64,000 bases of DNA from Thiomicrospira cyclica ALM1 (GCF_000214825.1 NC_015581.1:372001-436000), one strand, 5' to 3'. Numbered from the stretch's first letter, positions 28,187 through 37,654 are shown. The notes: generated by a model not told the origin, from the letters alone. Program-made: numbers and translations.

Positions 28187-29771
28187 AAAAAATCTCCGTA
28201 TCTATCCGAAAGTCGGCAGGGTCTTTGATGCTGGCGTAGTCTAGCAATAATGTTAATAGTAAGCGCCCCCGGTCAAAGAGTGCTCGAGCATGGGTTTCAT
28301 CTAATACAAAGCGTGTAGAGGTGATAAACGAGCGTGCTAAACCAAGGGCTAAGCGTGGATGTATAAAGGGGTCACCTTGCGAGTCCGCAAAATTTTGCGC
28401 AAATTGATAAAGTTGGCGCATACTTTGACCTATCAGTTGGCGATGTTCGGTGTCATAGACTTGTAATCGAAAGTGCGACACCATAAGCACCGCGATGTCT
28501 TGTAAGTAGTCATGGTATCCGGAGCGATGCAAATCAACCAGGAAGATTTGCTGGTCGTCAGGGCGAAATAACACATTGTCCAAGTTGAGATCACCGTGAC
28601 AAAAGTAATGTTTTTGTGGCATTAACTCTTGTTCAAGTTTATGTGCTTGCTTGATTAATTGACGTAATTTAATGCCTTTTAGGGCGCCGAGTTGGTGCCA
28701 TTCTTTTTTGAAATTGGCGTGAACATGCCAAACATCGTTTAAGCGGGCATCGAGTTGTGGCATAAAGCCGGATGCACCCTCTTTGGGTAGAGGTTTAGAT
28801 TGATTTAGCCATAGGCTCTCAAGTCGTTCGCAGACGAGTGCTAAGCTGGCTAAATAGCCTTTGGGTTTTGCTTGGGTGAGCCAGTGGTCGAGTCGAATGC
28901 CATCTAAAAACTCTACGAATAATGCCGCTTGGTCGCCGTCACGGTGGTAGCCATAAAGGTCAGGCACTAGGTCTGGTGCATAATCTTGCCAGCGCGCAAA
29001 TTGGTTTTTTTCTTGTTTGATTTTGATCCGCTGTCCTTGTTTGACGACCCCTAGCGGCGCACCGGGTTCGTGCTGAGCAGCGACCTTGCTGATAACGCAG
29101 CCGGACTTGGTATGTGCGAGGGTTTCCAATTGGAACTCATTTGTGTCGGTCGACAGGGTATCGGATTCTATTTGAGCTAGGGTAGCTTGCACGGCACGCA
29201 GCTGTTCTGGCTGTGAATGGATTCCTACCTGTAAGTGGGTGATACGTTCAGCAAGCTGACTCAGTTGCGCTGTTAACTGGGCTAAACAGAGGGTTAACTT
29301 ATATTCGTTTATAGTGTCAGGTTGTTTGACAGAAAATAGCTCGAGTTGATGTAACTGGCTTTTAACTCGATTAACGGAGGTAACCGGCGTTCCAGGTTGT
29401 TTTAATGTTTCAATCAATGATTGTAATAGGCTGTCGGTTAAGCTTAATGTATTTTTTAGTGATTTAAGGCGCGCTTTTGATGCCTCGATTTTTACCGATT
29501 TACTTTGAGCCAGTCTTGCGAGAGTTGAAATCTGTTGACTGGCTTGCTGGCCATGGAAACCGAGTTGAGCCCACGAAATGGGCTGGGACAATGTCGCAAG
29601 TTCGGCACCTAATTGGTTGAGATAATTATTGATATAAGCCGTTCGTGTTTGGCTTTTGTTAATGCTCTCTGGGGCATTGTTTTGTAAGCCTTTCAGCAGC
29701 CACTGGACTTGTTTTTGCAACTCAAGAAATAAAAAAATGAGCGCATCCGGCGTAACAGTTTGTTGTCTCAT
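28173..29771 (-). CDS. Coiled-coil/APH-like phosphotransferase fusion
   Basis: This is a 532-residue protein. The first about 220 residues are Leu/Gln-rich and predicted helical, resembling a coiled coil. The rest is an aminoglycoside-phosphotransferase-type kinase fold: V-I-S-K-V-A-A-Q-H-E-P-G-A, F-V-E-F-L-D-G, the catalytic loop Y-F-C-H-G-D-L-N-L-D-N-V-L and the metal site F-L-V-D-L-H-R. The metal motif is D-L-H rather than D-x-D. It overlaps the amphi-Trp gene by 4 nt. Antibiotic resistance is unlikely given the context; a kinase for the product of this operon is inferred. Confidence 0.78.
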   Translation of the reverse strand: MRQQTVTPDALIFLFLELQKQVQWLLKGLQNNAPESINKSQTRTAYINNYLNQLGAELATLSQPISWAQLGFHGQQASQQISTLARLAQSKSVKIEASKARLKSLKNTLSLTDSLLQSLIETLKQPGTPVTSVNRVKSQLHQLELFSVKQPDTINEYKLTLCLAQLTAQLSQLAERITHLQVGIHSQPEQLRAVQATLAQIESDTLSTDTNEFQLETLAHTKSGCVISKVAAQHEPGAPLGVVKQGQRIKIKQEKNQFARWQDYAPDLVPDLYGYHRDGDQAALFVEFLDGIRLDHWLTQAKPKGYLASLALVCERLESLWLNQSKPLPKEGASGFMPQLDARLNDVWHVHANFKKEWHQLGALKGIKLRQLIKQAHKLEQELMPQKHYFCHGDLNLDNVLFRPDDQQIFLVDLHRSGYHDYLQDIAVLMVSHFRLQVYDTEHRQLIGQSMRQLYQFAQNFADSQGDPFIHPRLALGLARSFITSTRFVLDETHARALFDRGRLLLTLLLDYASIKDPADFRIDTEIFYGPY

Positions 29772-30133
29772 GCCTTATCTCGGTCAGTGTGTTTTTTCTT
29801 GGTCTTTTTTGACGTCTTTGATTTGCGACTTACTTTGCTGCTTAACAATAAAGCATCGGCTTGATCATGCTCGCCTGCTATTTCATCAGGAATCCAGGCG
29901 AGGGTAATCCGAATTTCTTGATGCTGTTTGGCTTGTTTGGCCTTGATTTTGACCCGTGTTAAGCCTTTTGGCGTTAAGGTGACCTTATCGTCTTCTTGGC
30001 TGAGTTGAAGATGACCTTGTTTAAAGCCATCGCGAATGGTGTCTAGATAATCGAGTACGGCGTCTAAGCTTTGCAATGACTGGTGCTCAAACACATTAGG
30101 ACTGGATTTTGTGGATTTATCGTTTTTACTCAT
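29768..30133 (-). CDS. Amphi-Trp domain protein
   Basis: This 121-residue protein has a central domain (about residues 12-82) ending in an amphipathic strand with L-A-W-I-P, typical of small amphi-Trp proteins, which in other genomes occur beside GAK genes. The C-terminal 35 residues are Lys/Ser/Arg-rich and low complexity. It is the first gene of the four-gene operon. It could be the substrate or carrier on which the kinases and ATP-grasp enzyme act (inference). Confidence 0.7.
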   Translation of the reverse strand: MSKNDKSTKSSPNVFEHQSLQSLDAVLDYLDTIRDGFKQGHLQLSQEDDKVTLTPKGLTRVKIKAKQAKQHQEIRITLAWIPDEIAGEHDQADALLLSSKVSRKSKTSKKTKKKHTDRDKA

Positions 30134-30302
30134 GGGTGACTTACCTTATTACCTAGTGCTTAATTTAAAGCCTGAATATGACAGTGCGATTAAACTATGT
30201 TTTATAGTATGCCCTTTGGGTTTGCCTTATATCTGATTGTCGCTGCAAGGTCATTGGTTTAAACTAGTATACTTTAATTATTTTTTATCCAAGAGGCTGC
30301 AA

Positions 30303-31118
30303 ATGTGGAGCTACCCAGAAATTGATCCGGTTGCCTTGGCATTAGGGCCTATTGCCATTCACTGGTACGGACTGATGTATGTACTGGGGTTTGGTGCCGC
30401 TTGGTTGCTCGGACTGTATCGCGCGAAATCTTCGCCGATCTGGGATAAAGACAAGGTTGGCGACCTACTGTTTTATTCGGCCTTGGGCGTGGTGCTTGGT
30501 GGTCGGATCGGCTATGCGTTGTTTTACGACTTTGCAGGCCTGGTGGCCAATCCGCTGTCGTTGTTTATGGTCTGGCAGGGCGGTATGTCGTTTCATGGCG
30601 GCTTATTAGGCGTTACCCTAGCGATGTGGTTGTTTGCCCGCAAACAAGGGCTGTCGATTCTCTCAGTGGCTGATTTTGTCGCACCTTTAGTGACGATTGG
30701 TTTAGGTTTGGGCCGAATTGGTAACTATATTAATGGTGAACTCTGGGGCAAAATCACCGAGTCGCCACTTGGGATGTGGGTCTATGACCCGATGTTGAAT
30801 ACCATGGTGCAGAAATATCCAAGCCAACTGTTGCAGGCGCTTTTAGAGGGCTTGGTATTATTTGCGTTGCTCTGGTGGTACTCGTCTAAGCCGCGTCCAG
30901 CCGGTTCGGTGGCGGGTTTGTTCTTAGCACTTTACGGAGTGTTCCGCATTATCGCCGAATTCTTCCGTGCCCCGGATGCCCACATCGGCTATCTCGCCGG
31001 TGACTGGCTCACCATGGGTATGATTTTGTCCTTGCCGATGATTGTGATTGGCGTGGTGTTAATGGTTTGGGCGTACCGTCAACAACCAGGCTTGGTTAAT
31101 GGAGTAAAAAACAGATGA
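30303..31118 (+). CDS. lgt: Prolipoprotein diacylglyceryl transferase
   Basis: Lgt attaches diacylglycerol to lipobox Cys residues of prelipoproteins at the inner membrane; such lipoproteins include the product at 7531 and ApbE here. The sequence has seven or so helices, the H-G-G-L-L-G motif and the [10 protein letters not shown] signature. The ATG at 30303 gives the typical M-W-S-Y-P-E-I-D-P start; the open frame to 30237 is not needed. lgt-thyA-folA overlap by 4 nt at each junction and form one operon. Confidence 0.95.
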   Translation: MWSYPEIDPVALALGPIAIHWYGLMYVLGFGAAWLLGLYRAKSSPIWDKDKVGDLLFYSALGVVLGGRIGYALFYDFAGLVANPLSLFMVWQGGMSFHGGLLGVTLAMWLFARKQGLSILSVADFVAPLVTIGLGLGRIGNYINGELWGKITESPLGMWVYDPMLNTMVQKYPSQLLQALLEGLVLFALLWWYSSKPRPAGSVAGLFLALYGVFRIIAEFFRAPDAHIGYLAGDWLTMGMILSLPMIVIGVVLMVWAYRQQPGLVNGVKNR

Positions 31119-31948
31119 AACAATATTTAGATTTATTGCAGCACATTATTGATCACGGGGTGCATAAGGGGGATCGAACCGGTACCGGCACCCTGTCGGT
31201 GTTTGGTTATCAAATGCGCTTTGATTTACAGCAGGGCTTCCCATTGGTGACCACCAAAAAATTGCATATCCGTTCGATTATTCATGAATTGTTGTGGTTT
31301 TTATCAGGCGATACCAATATTCAATACCTTAAAGACAACCAAGTTCGCATTTGGGATGAATGGGCGACCGAGTCGGGCGATTTAGGCCCGCTGTATGGCA
31401 AGCAATGGGTTGCCTGGCAAAGCCCGAATGGCGAAGTGATTAATCAGATTCAGCAAGTGATTGACACCTTGAAAACCAATCCGAATAGTCGTCGGATGAT
31501 TGTCACCGCGTGGAACCCGGCCGACTTGCCGGACGAGTCCATTAGCCCGCAAGCAAATGTTGAAAACAGCAAAATGGCGTTGGCAACCTGCCATGCGTTT
31601 TTCCAATTTTATGTTGCCAATGGCCGTTTATCTTGTCAGCTTTATCAACGCAGTGCCGATACCTTTTTAGGGGTGCCGTTTAATATTGCCAGTTATGCGT
31701 TATTAGTGCACATGATTGCGCAGCAAACCGGTTACGAGGTCGGCGAGTTTGTTTGGACTGGCGGCGATGTGCATTTATATAACAACACGATTGAGCAGGC
31801 TAAATTGCAATTAACCCGTGAGCCTTTACCATTACCAGGCCTGGTTATTAAGCGCAAACCTGATTCCATTTTTGATTATCAGTTTGATGATTTTGAAATC
31901 GTCAACTATCAATCACATCCGCATATTAAAGCGCAGGTTTCGGTATGA
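31115..31948 (+). CDS. thyA: Thymidylate synthase
   Basis: This 277-residue ThyA methylates dUMP to dTMP with methylenetetrahydrofolate. [10 protein letters not shown] and the catalytic Cys in [13 protein letters not shown] are present, followed by [13 protein letters not shown]. It is slightly longer than E. coli ThyA because of an insert near residues 95-125. It overlaps lgt and folA by 4 nt. Dihydrofolate made here is recycled by the folA product. Confidence 0.97.
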   Translation: MKQYLDLLQHIIDHGVHKGDRTGTGTLSVFGYQMRFDLQQGFPLVTTKKLHIRSIIHELLWFLSGDTNIQYLKDNQVRIWDEWATESGDLGPLYGKQWVAWQSPNGEVINQIQQVIDTLKTNPNSRRMIVTAWNPADLPDESISPQANVENSKMALATCHAFFQFYVANGRLSCQLYQRSADTFLGVPFNIASYALLVHMIAQQTGYEVGEFVWTGGDVHLYNNTIEQAKLQLTREPLPLPGLVIKRKPDSIFDYQFDDFEIVNYQSHPHIKAQVSV

Positions 31949-32475
31949 GTATCAAACAACCCAAATTAATGATGATTGTTGCGATGGCAAAAAATCGCAT
32001 GATTGGTAAAGATAATCAAATGCCGTGGCATTTACCGGACGATTTAAAATACTTTAAAGCACAAACTTTAAATAAGCCGGTGATTATGGGGCGTAAAACA
32101 TTTGAATCACTGGGTGCTCGTCCGTTGCCGAATCGGCCAAATTTGGTGGTGAGTCGTAATAAGGATTTTAGTGCTGAAGGGATTCAAGTGTTTGATTCGG
32201 TTGAATCTGCAATTTCGGCGGTGAGTGATGCCGACGAGGTGGTGATTATGGGCGGCGCACAAATCTACACGCAATGGGTGAATAAGGTCGATCGCTTATT
32301 AATTACCGAAGTGGATGCTACGCCGCAGGGCGATGCATTTTTCCCAGTTATAGATCCGCAGGCCTGGCGCGAAGTATCACGCCAGCATCATCCTGCGGAT
32401 GCACAGCATAAGTTTACGTTTGATTTCGTTGAATATCAAAATCTTAATAAAAACGTGAATAAACGTGCGCTTTAA
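31945..32475 (+). CDS. folA: Dihydrofolate reductase
   Basis: A 176-residue DHFR reducing dihydrofolate to tetrahydrofolate with NADPH. Family motifs: [20 protein letters not shown] with the active-site Asp, then V-I-M-G-R-K-T-F and V-I-M-G-G-A-Q-I-Y. It is the last gene of the lgt-thyA-folA operon and overlaps the convergent H-NS-like gene by 4 nt, leaving no room for a terminator between them. Confidence 0.97.
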   Translation: MSIKQPKLMMIVAMAKNRMIGKDNQMPWHLPDDLKYFKAQTLNKPVIMGRKTFESLGARPLPNRPNLVVSRNKDFSAEGIQVFDSVESAISAVSDADEVVIMGGAQIYTQWVNKVDRLLITEVDATPQGDAFFPVIDPQAWREVSRQHHPADAQHKFTFDFVEYQNLNKNVNKRAL

Positions 32476-32786
32476 ATCTCAAGTGACGCTAAACTGCGGC
32501 CGGCACTGATTTGTTCTTCAATCCATTTTGGTGTCCGACCACGACCGGTCCAAGTTAAACTCGGATTGGAAGGGTGTCTATATTTAGGTGCGACTTTAGC
32601 CCCGGTTTTTTTGGCGGGTTTTTCGTTATTAACCACTAAATCAATCGATAATCCCAAGCTTGCCGCTCGCGCTTTAAACTCATCAATTAGTTGTTTCTTT
32701 TCGGCTTGTTGTTTCTGTTCGATTGTTTTTTGTATTTGTTTTTCAAGATTAATTAACTCTTCAACACTCATGTTTTCTAAGTTCAT
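32472..32786 (-). CDS. H-NS-family nucleoid protein
   Basis: This 104-residue protein has an N-terminal coiled coil (about 1-50, Glu/Lys/Gln rich) for oligomerisation, a basic linker, and the C-terminal DNA-binding motif T-W-T-G-R-G-R-T-P-K-W-I of H-NS/StpA-like proteins. It would bind and silence AT-rich DNA. Upstream, 32787-33014 is a strongly AT-rich gene-free stretch likely to contain its promoter and a self-binding site. Confidence 0.92.
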   Translation of the reverse strand: MNLENMSVEELINLEKQIQKTIEQKQQAEKKQLIDEFKARAASLGLSIDLVVNNEKPAKKTGAKVAPKYRHPSNPSLTWTGRGRTPKWIEEQISAGRSLASLEI

Positions 32787-33014
32787 TTAGCTGTCCTTTT
32801 TATAATTTAATAAAAAATAATTTAAAATAACCATCAAAATAATACTCTATTTAGGCGTAAATAATCAAATCGCGATTTAGGAAGGATATTTAAATGAATT
32901 GATTTTAAAAATAATGGCATTTAATAGCAGGGTTTTTTAACGTAGGTTGCTGGAAAATTATTAGAATGGTTTTACTGAGATTCGTATTCGGAAGTGTAAA
33001 TAGATGACTTTCGA
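32787..33014. promoter_or_regulatory. AT-rich control region upstream of the H-NS-like gene
   Basis: This 228-nt AT-rich intergenic stretch separates the H-NS-like gene start from the stop of the leftward pyr cluster. It has A/T runs but no clear open frame or strong hairpin. Autoregulation by H-NS through such DNA is usual in the family; here it is inferred. Confidence 0.4.
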
Positions 33015-33737
33015 TTAGGCTGGAGAGAAATGAGTTACAACTTGAAAGGCATCCGCTACCTTTAAGCAGGCCTGCTGATCTATTGAGCTTAATTGTCCCA
33101 TCACATACCAGGCCTGCTGATCAGCGGGCAGCTGATTAAGCAGATCCGCCAACAGGTCGGCTAATTCCCCTTCATAGCAACCGGGCAGCCCAGCTGGGTG
33201 CGCCACGCGATTAACCACACCCCAATCTTCTAACAGTGCCACAGCGCCCAATGCGGAGCCGGTTAAATCGAGTAAAAACCGCGCTGGTTTCAGTTGTACC
33301 GGTAGCAAGGGATCATGTTTGAGCAGTGCGATCATCGGCGCGACCGGCAGGCCTGCTTGTTTTGCCTGTTGGCGCTCTTTGGCGGCGGCCAACACCCAAG
33401 CTAGGCTATGACGATCTGCCAGCCAAATTTGCGGTTGATTGGGCCAATCGGTGACCGTTGCTGGGCGAAGTTGATGTTGATAAAGCGCTACCTGCAAGTA
33501 ATCGCCGGCTTGCCAGTCGGTTGGCCAGGCCTGGTTACTGAGCCATTGCACTTGATGGGCGTTTGTGGAATGGGCTTGGACGTGCCAAGCCTTAGCGGTT
33601 ATGGTCTGGTTATTGAGTCTATCCTCAACACGCAGCTCAGTACCAAATGCGACTGCGCTGGTGTGCTCCGTTTGCCATAACCAGGCCTGGTTTGGCTGTG
33701 GGTTGCAGCTGATGAGTTTGAGCTGACGATCCTTCAT
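33015..33737 (-). CDS. Hypothetical protein at the end of the pyr operon, weakly ferredoxin-reductase-like
   Basis: This 240-residue protein is the last gene of the gshB...pyrB-pyrC' run, 22 nt behind pyrC'. I see no certain family. The layout is an N-terminal beta-rich part, a Q-A-G-D-Y-L-Q-V segment near residue 75, and then P-G-C-Y-E-G-E-L-A-D-L-L-A-D-L-L and W-Y-V-M-G-Q. It recalls flavin/NAD-binding reductases such as PyrK, but the cofactor motifs are weak. It is the densest carrier of the CAGGCCTG palindrome in the window, with five copies in 723 nt. Confidence 0.7.
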   Translation of the reverse strand: MKDRQLKLISCNPQPNQAWLWQTEHTSAVAFGTELRVEDRLNNQTITAKAWHVQAHSTNAHQVQWLSNQAWPTDWQAGDYLQVALYQHQLRPATVTDWPNQPQIWLADRHSLAWVLAAAKERQQAKQAGLPVAPMIALLKHDPLLPVQLKPARFLLDLTGSALGAVALLEDWGVVNRVAHPAGLPGCYEGELADLLADLLNQLPADQQAWYVMGQLSSIDQQACLKVADAFQVVTHFSPA

Positions 33738-33759
33738 GACGTGCTAATCGATTAGCTGT

Positions 33760-35055
33760 TTACACGGCACGGTTTTGATAAACCGTACGACCTTGAAACA
33801 GCGTGGTAACCACCTCGGATTCAAAACGCCAGCCCGCAAAGGGTGAATTTTTACCCGCTGAAATCAGTTGTGCCGGATCAAACGCCCAAAAGGCTTCTGG
33901 ATCGACCAGACAAAGATCGGCACTGTAGCCGCTGCTTAAACGCCCCGCCATCACATTAATAATGTTGGCGGGTTGCCAAGTCAGTGCGCTAATGGCGCGT
34001 TCCAGGCTGAGCTGGCCTTGTGATACCAGCTTTAAGGTGAGCGGTAATAGCGTTTCCAGCGCGCTAATCCCGGGTGTGCTTTCACCAAAGGGGAGCAGCT
34101 TATGATCTTTGTTGAGCGGGGTATGGTCACTGACAATGGCATCAATCGTGCCATCGGCCACCCCAGCGATTAAGGCCAATTGGTCGTCTTGACTTCGCAA
34201 CGGCGGACTGACATGAAAGAGGCTATTAAATTCGAGCAGATCCATTTCAGTGAGATGCAGTTGGTGGGCCGCGACATCACAGGTAACCGCTAGGCCTTGC
34301 GTTTTCGCTTGGGCAATCATCTTGACAGATTCGGCGCAGGACACTTGTGAAAAGTGCGCACGGACGCCACTTTCAGCCACCAAAATCAAATCACGCGCCA
34401 GCGCAATGGTTTCCGCCGATCGCGGAATAGGGTTGAGGCCTAGTCGAGTGCTGACCGCACCGGAGTGAGCAACACCATGATTTTTAAGTTGCTGATTCTC
34501 ACAGCGCAGCATCACCAGTAAATCTTGTGACGCGGCATAGTTGAGGGCATTTTTGAGTACTAATGGGTTTTGAATCGGTTGATTGGCTTGGCTAAGAGCG
34601 ACGCATCCACCCGCTTTGAGCGAGTTCATATTGCTGAGTTGTTCACCGGCTAGATCTTTGGTGAGTGCGCCGAGTGGTAGCACAAATGCCGTTGCGGCTT
34701 GACGTGCTCGACGTTGAATGAGTTCAGTGACGGCTTGCGTATCCGTTACCGGCTGCGTGTCGGGTGGGCAGCATAAGGTTGTAATACCGCCAGAGACCGC
34801 CGCTTTGGTTTCACTGGCGATAGTACCGGCTAAATGTTTACCGGGCTCACCAAGTCGGGCTTGCAAATCCACCAGGCCTGGTAGTACCCACAAGCCTTGT
34901 GCATCGAGGATTTCGACTTCGTCACTGGGTTCAAAACCAGTCGGTATTTGGTCGCCAACTGCGACAATGTGCCCGTGGCTAATATAGATGTTAGTCACTT
35001 GATCGAGCTGTTGCGAGGGGTCAATGATACGCCCTTGTTGAATAATTATTTTCAT
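33760..35055 (-). CDS. pyrC': Dihydroorotase-like PyrC' (probably non-catalytic ATCase partner)
   Basis: This 431-residue amidohydrolase-fold protein has an N-terminal composite domain and [15 protein letters not shown], where active dihydroorotases have H-x-H. Both metal His are therefore missing (Q-A-R). In Pseudomonas-type pyrB-pyrC' pairs such a PyrC' is inactive but needed for aspartate carbamoyltransferase assembly. It overlaps pyrB by 4 nt. The later S-D-H-T-P-L motif is retained. Confidence 0.9.
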   Translation of the reverse strand: MKIIIQQGRIIDPSQQLDQVTNIYISHGHIVAVGDQIPTGFEPSDEVEILDAQGLWVLPGLVDLQARLGEPGKHLAGTIASETKAAVSGGITTLCCPPDTQPVTDTQAVTELIQRRARQAATAFVLPLGALTKDLAGEQLSNMNSLKAGGCVALSQANQPIQNPLVLKNALNYAASQDLLVMLRCENQQLKNHGVAHSGAVSTRLGLNPIPRSAETIALARDLILVAESGVRAHFSQVSCAESVKMIAQAKTQGLAVTCDVAAHQLHLTEMDLLEFNSLFHVSPPLRSQDDQLALIAGVADGTIDAIVSDHTPLNKDHKLLPFGESTPGISALETLLPLTLKLVSQGQLSLERAISALTWQPANIINVMAGRLSSGYSADLCLVDPEAFWAFDPAQLISAGKNSPFAGWRFESEVVTTLFQGRTVYQNRAV

Positions 35056-36092
35056 GAGTTGACCTCCGTGCTGGTTGGGTCATCAATCTGTTGCGCTTGT
35101 TCGTGTTTAAGCTGTTGCAGTTGCGCGGCGTTGCTCATAATAATCGCCATCACCGCCATGCGCACGGCAATGCCGTAGGTGACTTGTTGTAATATCACCG
35201 ACTGGGAACCATCGGAGACCGCCGAGTCAATTTCGACGCCACGATTAATCGGACCCGGATGCATCACAATGGCATTTGGTTTGGCATAGCTAAGACGTTC
35301 TTCGGTTAAACCATAAGTTTTAAAATACTCATCGGCACTAGGTAGTAAGGCGCTTTGCATCCGTTCATTTTGCAAGCGCAGCATAATCACCACATCAACA
35401 TCGTCTAAGCCTTGTTTCATATCGTGATAAACCTGAACCCCCAGGCTTTCAGGATAGGGCGGAATCAGTGTTTTAGGGCCGATAACGCGAATTTCACGAG
35501 CTTCCAATAAACTAAGGGCTTGGATTTGTGAACGTGCGACTCGGGAGTGCAAAATATCGCCCACAATCGCCACCTTGAGATCAAAAATATCGCCTTTGAG
35601 TTTGCGAATTGTAAACATATCTAGCATCGCTTGAGTGGGGTGCGCGTGTTGACCATCTCCGGCATTAAGTACGTGTACATGAGGAGCGACATGCTCGGCA
35701 AAAAAGTGAGCGGCCCCGCTCTCAGCATGGCGTACTACGAACATATCGGCTTGCATGGCCTCGAGATTCCACAGGGTATCGAGCAGTGATTCGCCTTTTT
35801 TGGTGGCTGAAGCACTGATATTGAGGTTCATGACATCTGCTGACAGGCGTTTTTCGGCGATTTCAAAGGTAGTGCGCGTCCGTGTGCTCGGTTCAAAGAA
35901 CAGATTCATGATCGTTTTGCCGCGCAATAGCGGGACCTTCTTGATTTCGTTAGTCTGCGGGTTAATAAAGGATTCCGCCAAATCGAGGATTTCATTTAGG
36001 TGCTGCTGTTTTAAACCATCCAGACTCAGAAAGTGTTTGAGCTTTCCCAGTTCATTGAGCTGCAAATTGGGAGCATTAAGACGTGGGCTCAT
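35052..36092 (-). CDS. pyrB: Aspartate carbamoyltransferase catalytic subunit
   Basis: This 346-residue enzyme joins carbamoyl phosphate and aspartate, the committed step of pyrimidine synthesis. [11 protein letters not shown] is the carbamoyl-phosphate site, H-P-T-Q-A-M-L-D is conserved, and the C-terminal domain contains M-H-P-G-P-I-N-R-G. The C-terminus carries about 30 extra hydrophilic residues. It overlaps pyrR and pyrC' by 4 nt each. No pyrI regulatory gene is present; the PyrC' partner replaces it. Confidence 0.96.
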   Translation of the reverse strand: MSPRLNAPNLQLNELGKLKHFLSLDGLKQQHLNEILDLAESFINPQTNEIKKVPLLRGKTIMNLFFEPSTRTRTTFEIAEKRLSADVMNLNISASATKKGESLLDTLWNLEAMQADMFVVRHAESGAAHFFAEHVAPHVHVLNAGDGQHAHPTQAMLDMFTIRKLKGDIFDLKVAIVGDILHSRVARSQIQALSLLEAREIRVIGPKTLIPPYPESLGVQVYHDMKQGLDDVDVVIMLRLQNERMQSALLPSADEYFKTYGLTEERLSYAKPNAIVMHPGPINRGVEIDSAVSDGSQSVILQQVTYGIAVRMAVMAIIMSNAAQLQQLKHEQAQQIDDPTSTEVNS

Positions 36093-36598
36093 TGCGTGTC
36101 CTCCAAAGATTCGATGCTTAGGCTGAGAGGCACGGGGCCATGGAGTTTGAAGCGGTGTGCCGCGGCGGTGGCATAGGCATAAAAATCCGGTTGAATCGGG
36201 AGTTCGCGCGTGCCTTGGCGATCAATTAGACAAACTAAAATAATTCGTGCGGGGCGTCCATAGTCGAAGATTTCATTCATGGCGGCGCGGATTGTACGGC
36301 CGGTATGAATGACATCGTCAACCAGTAGAATCGTTTCATCGGCCACATCCCAGGGAATATTGGACGGTTGTACCTGCGCGCTTATACCGCTGGTGGCGAA
36401 GTCATCGCGATAAAAACTGCTATCTAAAACGCCAATTGTCTCGTTAAGTTGTAAACGTTTTGCTAGGGCTTGGGCAATATATTCGCCGCCGGTACGCAGT
36501 CCAATCATTTTAATCCTAGGATCAAAAAAAGGCGCTTGCTGAATGGCCTGAGCAAGTTGGTCTAATAGGTTATCTAAATCAAGGTGGGGCGTACTCAT
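36089..36598 (-). CDS. pyrR: PyrR bifunctional uracil phosphoribosyltransferase/regulator
   Basis: This 169-residue PRTase-fold protein has the PRPP-binding motif [14 protein letters not shown]. PyrR proteins regulate pyr genes by binding RNA in Gram-positives and have UPRT activity; in Pseudomonas-type operons the regulatory mode is less clear. It is overlapped by ruvX and pyrB. I see no attenuator in the coding overlaps. Confidence 0.93.
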   Translation of the reverse strand: MSTPHLDLDNLLDQLAQAIQQAPFFDPRIKMIGLRTGGEYIAQALAKRLQLNETIGVLDSSFYRDDFATSGISAQVQPSNIPWDVADETILLVDDVIHTGRTIRAAMNEIFDYGRPARIILVCLIDRQGTRELPIQPDFYAYATAAAHRFKLHGPVPLSLSIESLEDTQ

Positions 36599-37065
36599 GC
36601 AGTCTCCAGCCAGTTGGATAGTAAAATTTGGGCGGCATGTGCATCAAGCAGCATATCACGATTATTGCGGCTTTTCTTTGCCGTTTTATCGGTAACTTGA
36701 AGGCGCTGCTCCGCCGCAATTGAGCTGAGTTGTTCTTCGATTAAAAACACCGGTAAATTATAGCGCCCACCAAGGCGTTGTGCGAACTTGCGGGCATTTT
36801 GAGTAAAGGCTTGTTCGTCGCCATTTAATCGCAGGGGCAGACCAACCACGAGACCGACCGGTTGCCATTCTTGGATAAGCAAAGAGATGTCTTTCCAGTC
36901 GACTTGACCGTCTTGATTACGGAGTACACATAAGGGTGAGGCGGTATCACTAATGGTTTGACCGACCGCAACCCCGATCCGAGCCAAACCGTAGTCAAAG
37001 CCTAGAATACTTCCGCTTAATTCGGCTTTCGTGCGCCCATGGGCTAACGCATGCAGGTTAAGCAT
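36595..37065 (-). CDS. ruvX: Putative pre-16S rRNA nuclease YqgF/RuvX
   Basis: This 156-residue RNase H-fold protein has I-L-G-F-D-Y-G-L-A-R-I-G-V-A, G-L-P-L-R-L-N-G and the C-terminal D-A-H-A-A-Q-I-L-L segment with catalytic Asp residues. It is believed to process the 16S rRNA 5' end. It overlaps algH by 8 nt and pyrR by 4 nt, the order conserved in pseudomonads. Confidence 0.94.
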   Translation of the reverse strand: MLNLHALAHGRTKAELSGSILGFDYGLARIGVAVGQTISDTASPLCVLRNQDGQVDWKDISLLIQEWQPVGLVVGLPLRLNGDEQAFTQNARKFAQRLGGRYNLPVFLIEEQLSSIAAEQRLQVTDKTAKKSRNNRDMLLDAHAAQILLSNWLETA

Positions 37066-37654
37066 GGCCGGCCTCGCTGCTTAAAAAAGCGGGGTCGATT
37101 CCAAGCGAAGCGAGAGCAAGTTGCCAATGATCTTCGAAGGGTACATCAAACACTATTGCGGGGTCATAGGGGCAGGTTAGCCAGGAGTTGCGTTGAATTT
37201 CTTCGGTAAGTTGCCCTGGGTGCCAGCTGGAAACGCCTAAAAACACTAGGTACGGGTGCTCAGCCTCATTCTCTGCAATGGCTTTTAAGAACGCTTCTGA
37301 GGTGCTGAGAATTAAACCGTCATCAAGCGCAATGCTATTGGGCCATTCATTATCATGGCGATGCAATATAAAGCCATGCTCTTTATCCGCAGGTCCGCCT
37401 AGGCGCACGTAATCATTGAGTTCGGGGCGAGCGGCTAGATAGTCGCTCGGCGCACTGGGTTTAAAGTTGAAATAGTCCAGTAAGTTTTTAATCTGAAACT
37501 CATGTGGTTTATTTAGGACTAATCCGGTCGTTTGTTGTTCGTTGTCTTCAGCGATATAGATAACGGCTTTTTCGAACCAGCTGTTATCCAAGCTTGGGTT
37601 GGCAATTAGAATTTGGTGTTGATAGCTTTGTAGCGTGTCAATTTGGGACTGCAA
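37058..37654 (-). CDS. algH: YqgE/AlgH family protein
   Basis: This 198-residue DUF179 protein has I-A-N-P-S-L-D-N-S-W-F, G-L-V-L-N-K-P, R-L-G-G-P and G-V-S-S-W-H-P-G-Q-L, all family hallmarks. The biochemical role is unsettled; the name comes from an alginate-regulation report in Pseudomonas. It sits at the head of ruvX-pyrR-pyrB-pyrC', 63 nt downstream of apbE. Confidence 0.94.
   Translation of the reverse strand: MQSQIDTLQSYQHQILIANPSLDNSWFEKAVIYIAEDNEQQTTGLVLNKPHEFQIKNLLDYFNFKPSAPSDYLAARPELNDYVRLGGPADKEHGFILHRHDNEWPNSIALDDGLILSTSEAFLKAIAENEAEHPYLVFLGVSSWHPGQLTEEIQRNSWLTCPYDPAIVFDVPFEDHWQLALASLGIDPAFLSSEAGHA

Noticed and set aside
28173-29771. Aminoglycoside resistance gene
   Set aside because: Only the kinase fold is shared. 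The long coiled-coil part and operon partners point to another role.
32787-33014. tRNA or small RNA in the AT-rich gap
   Set aside because: No cloverleaf or stable structured element could be seen; only A/T runs.
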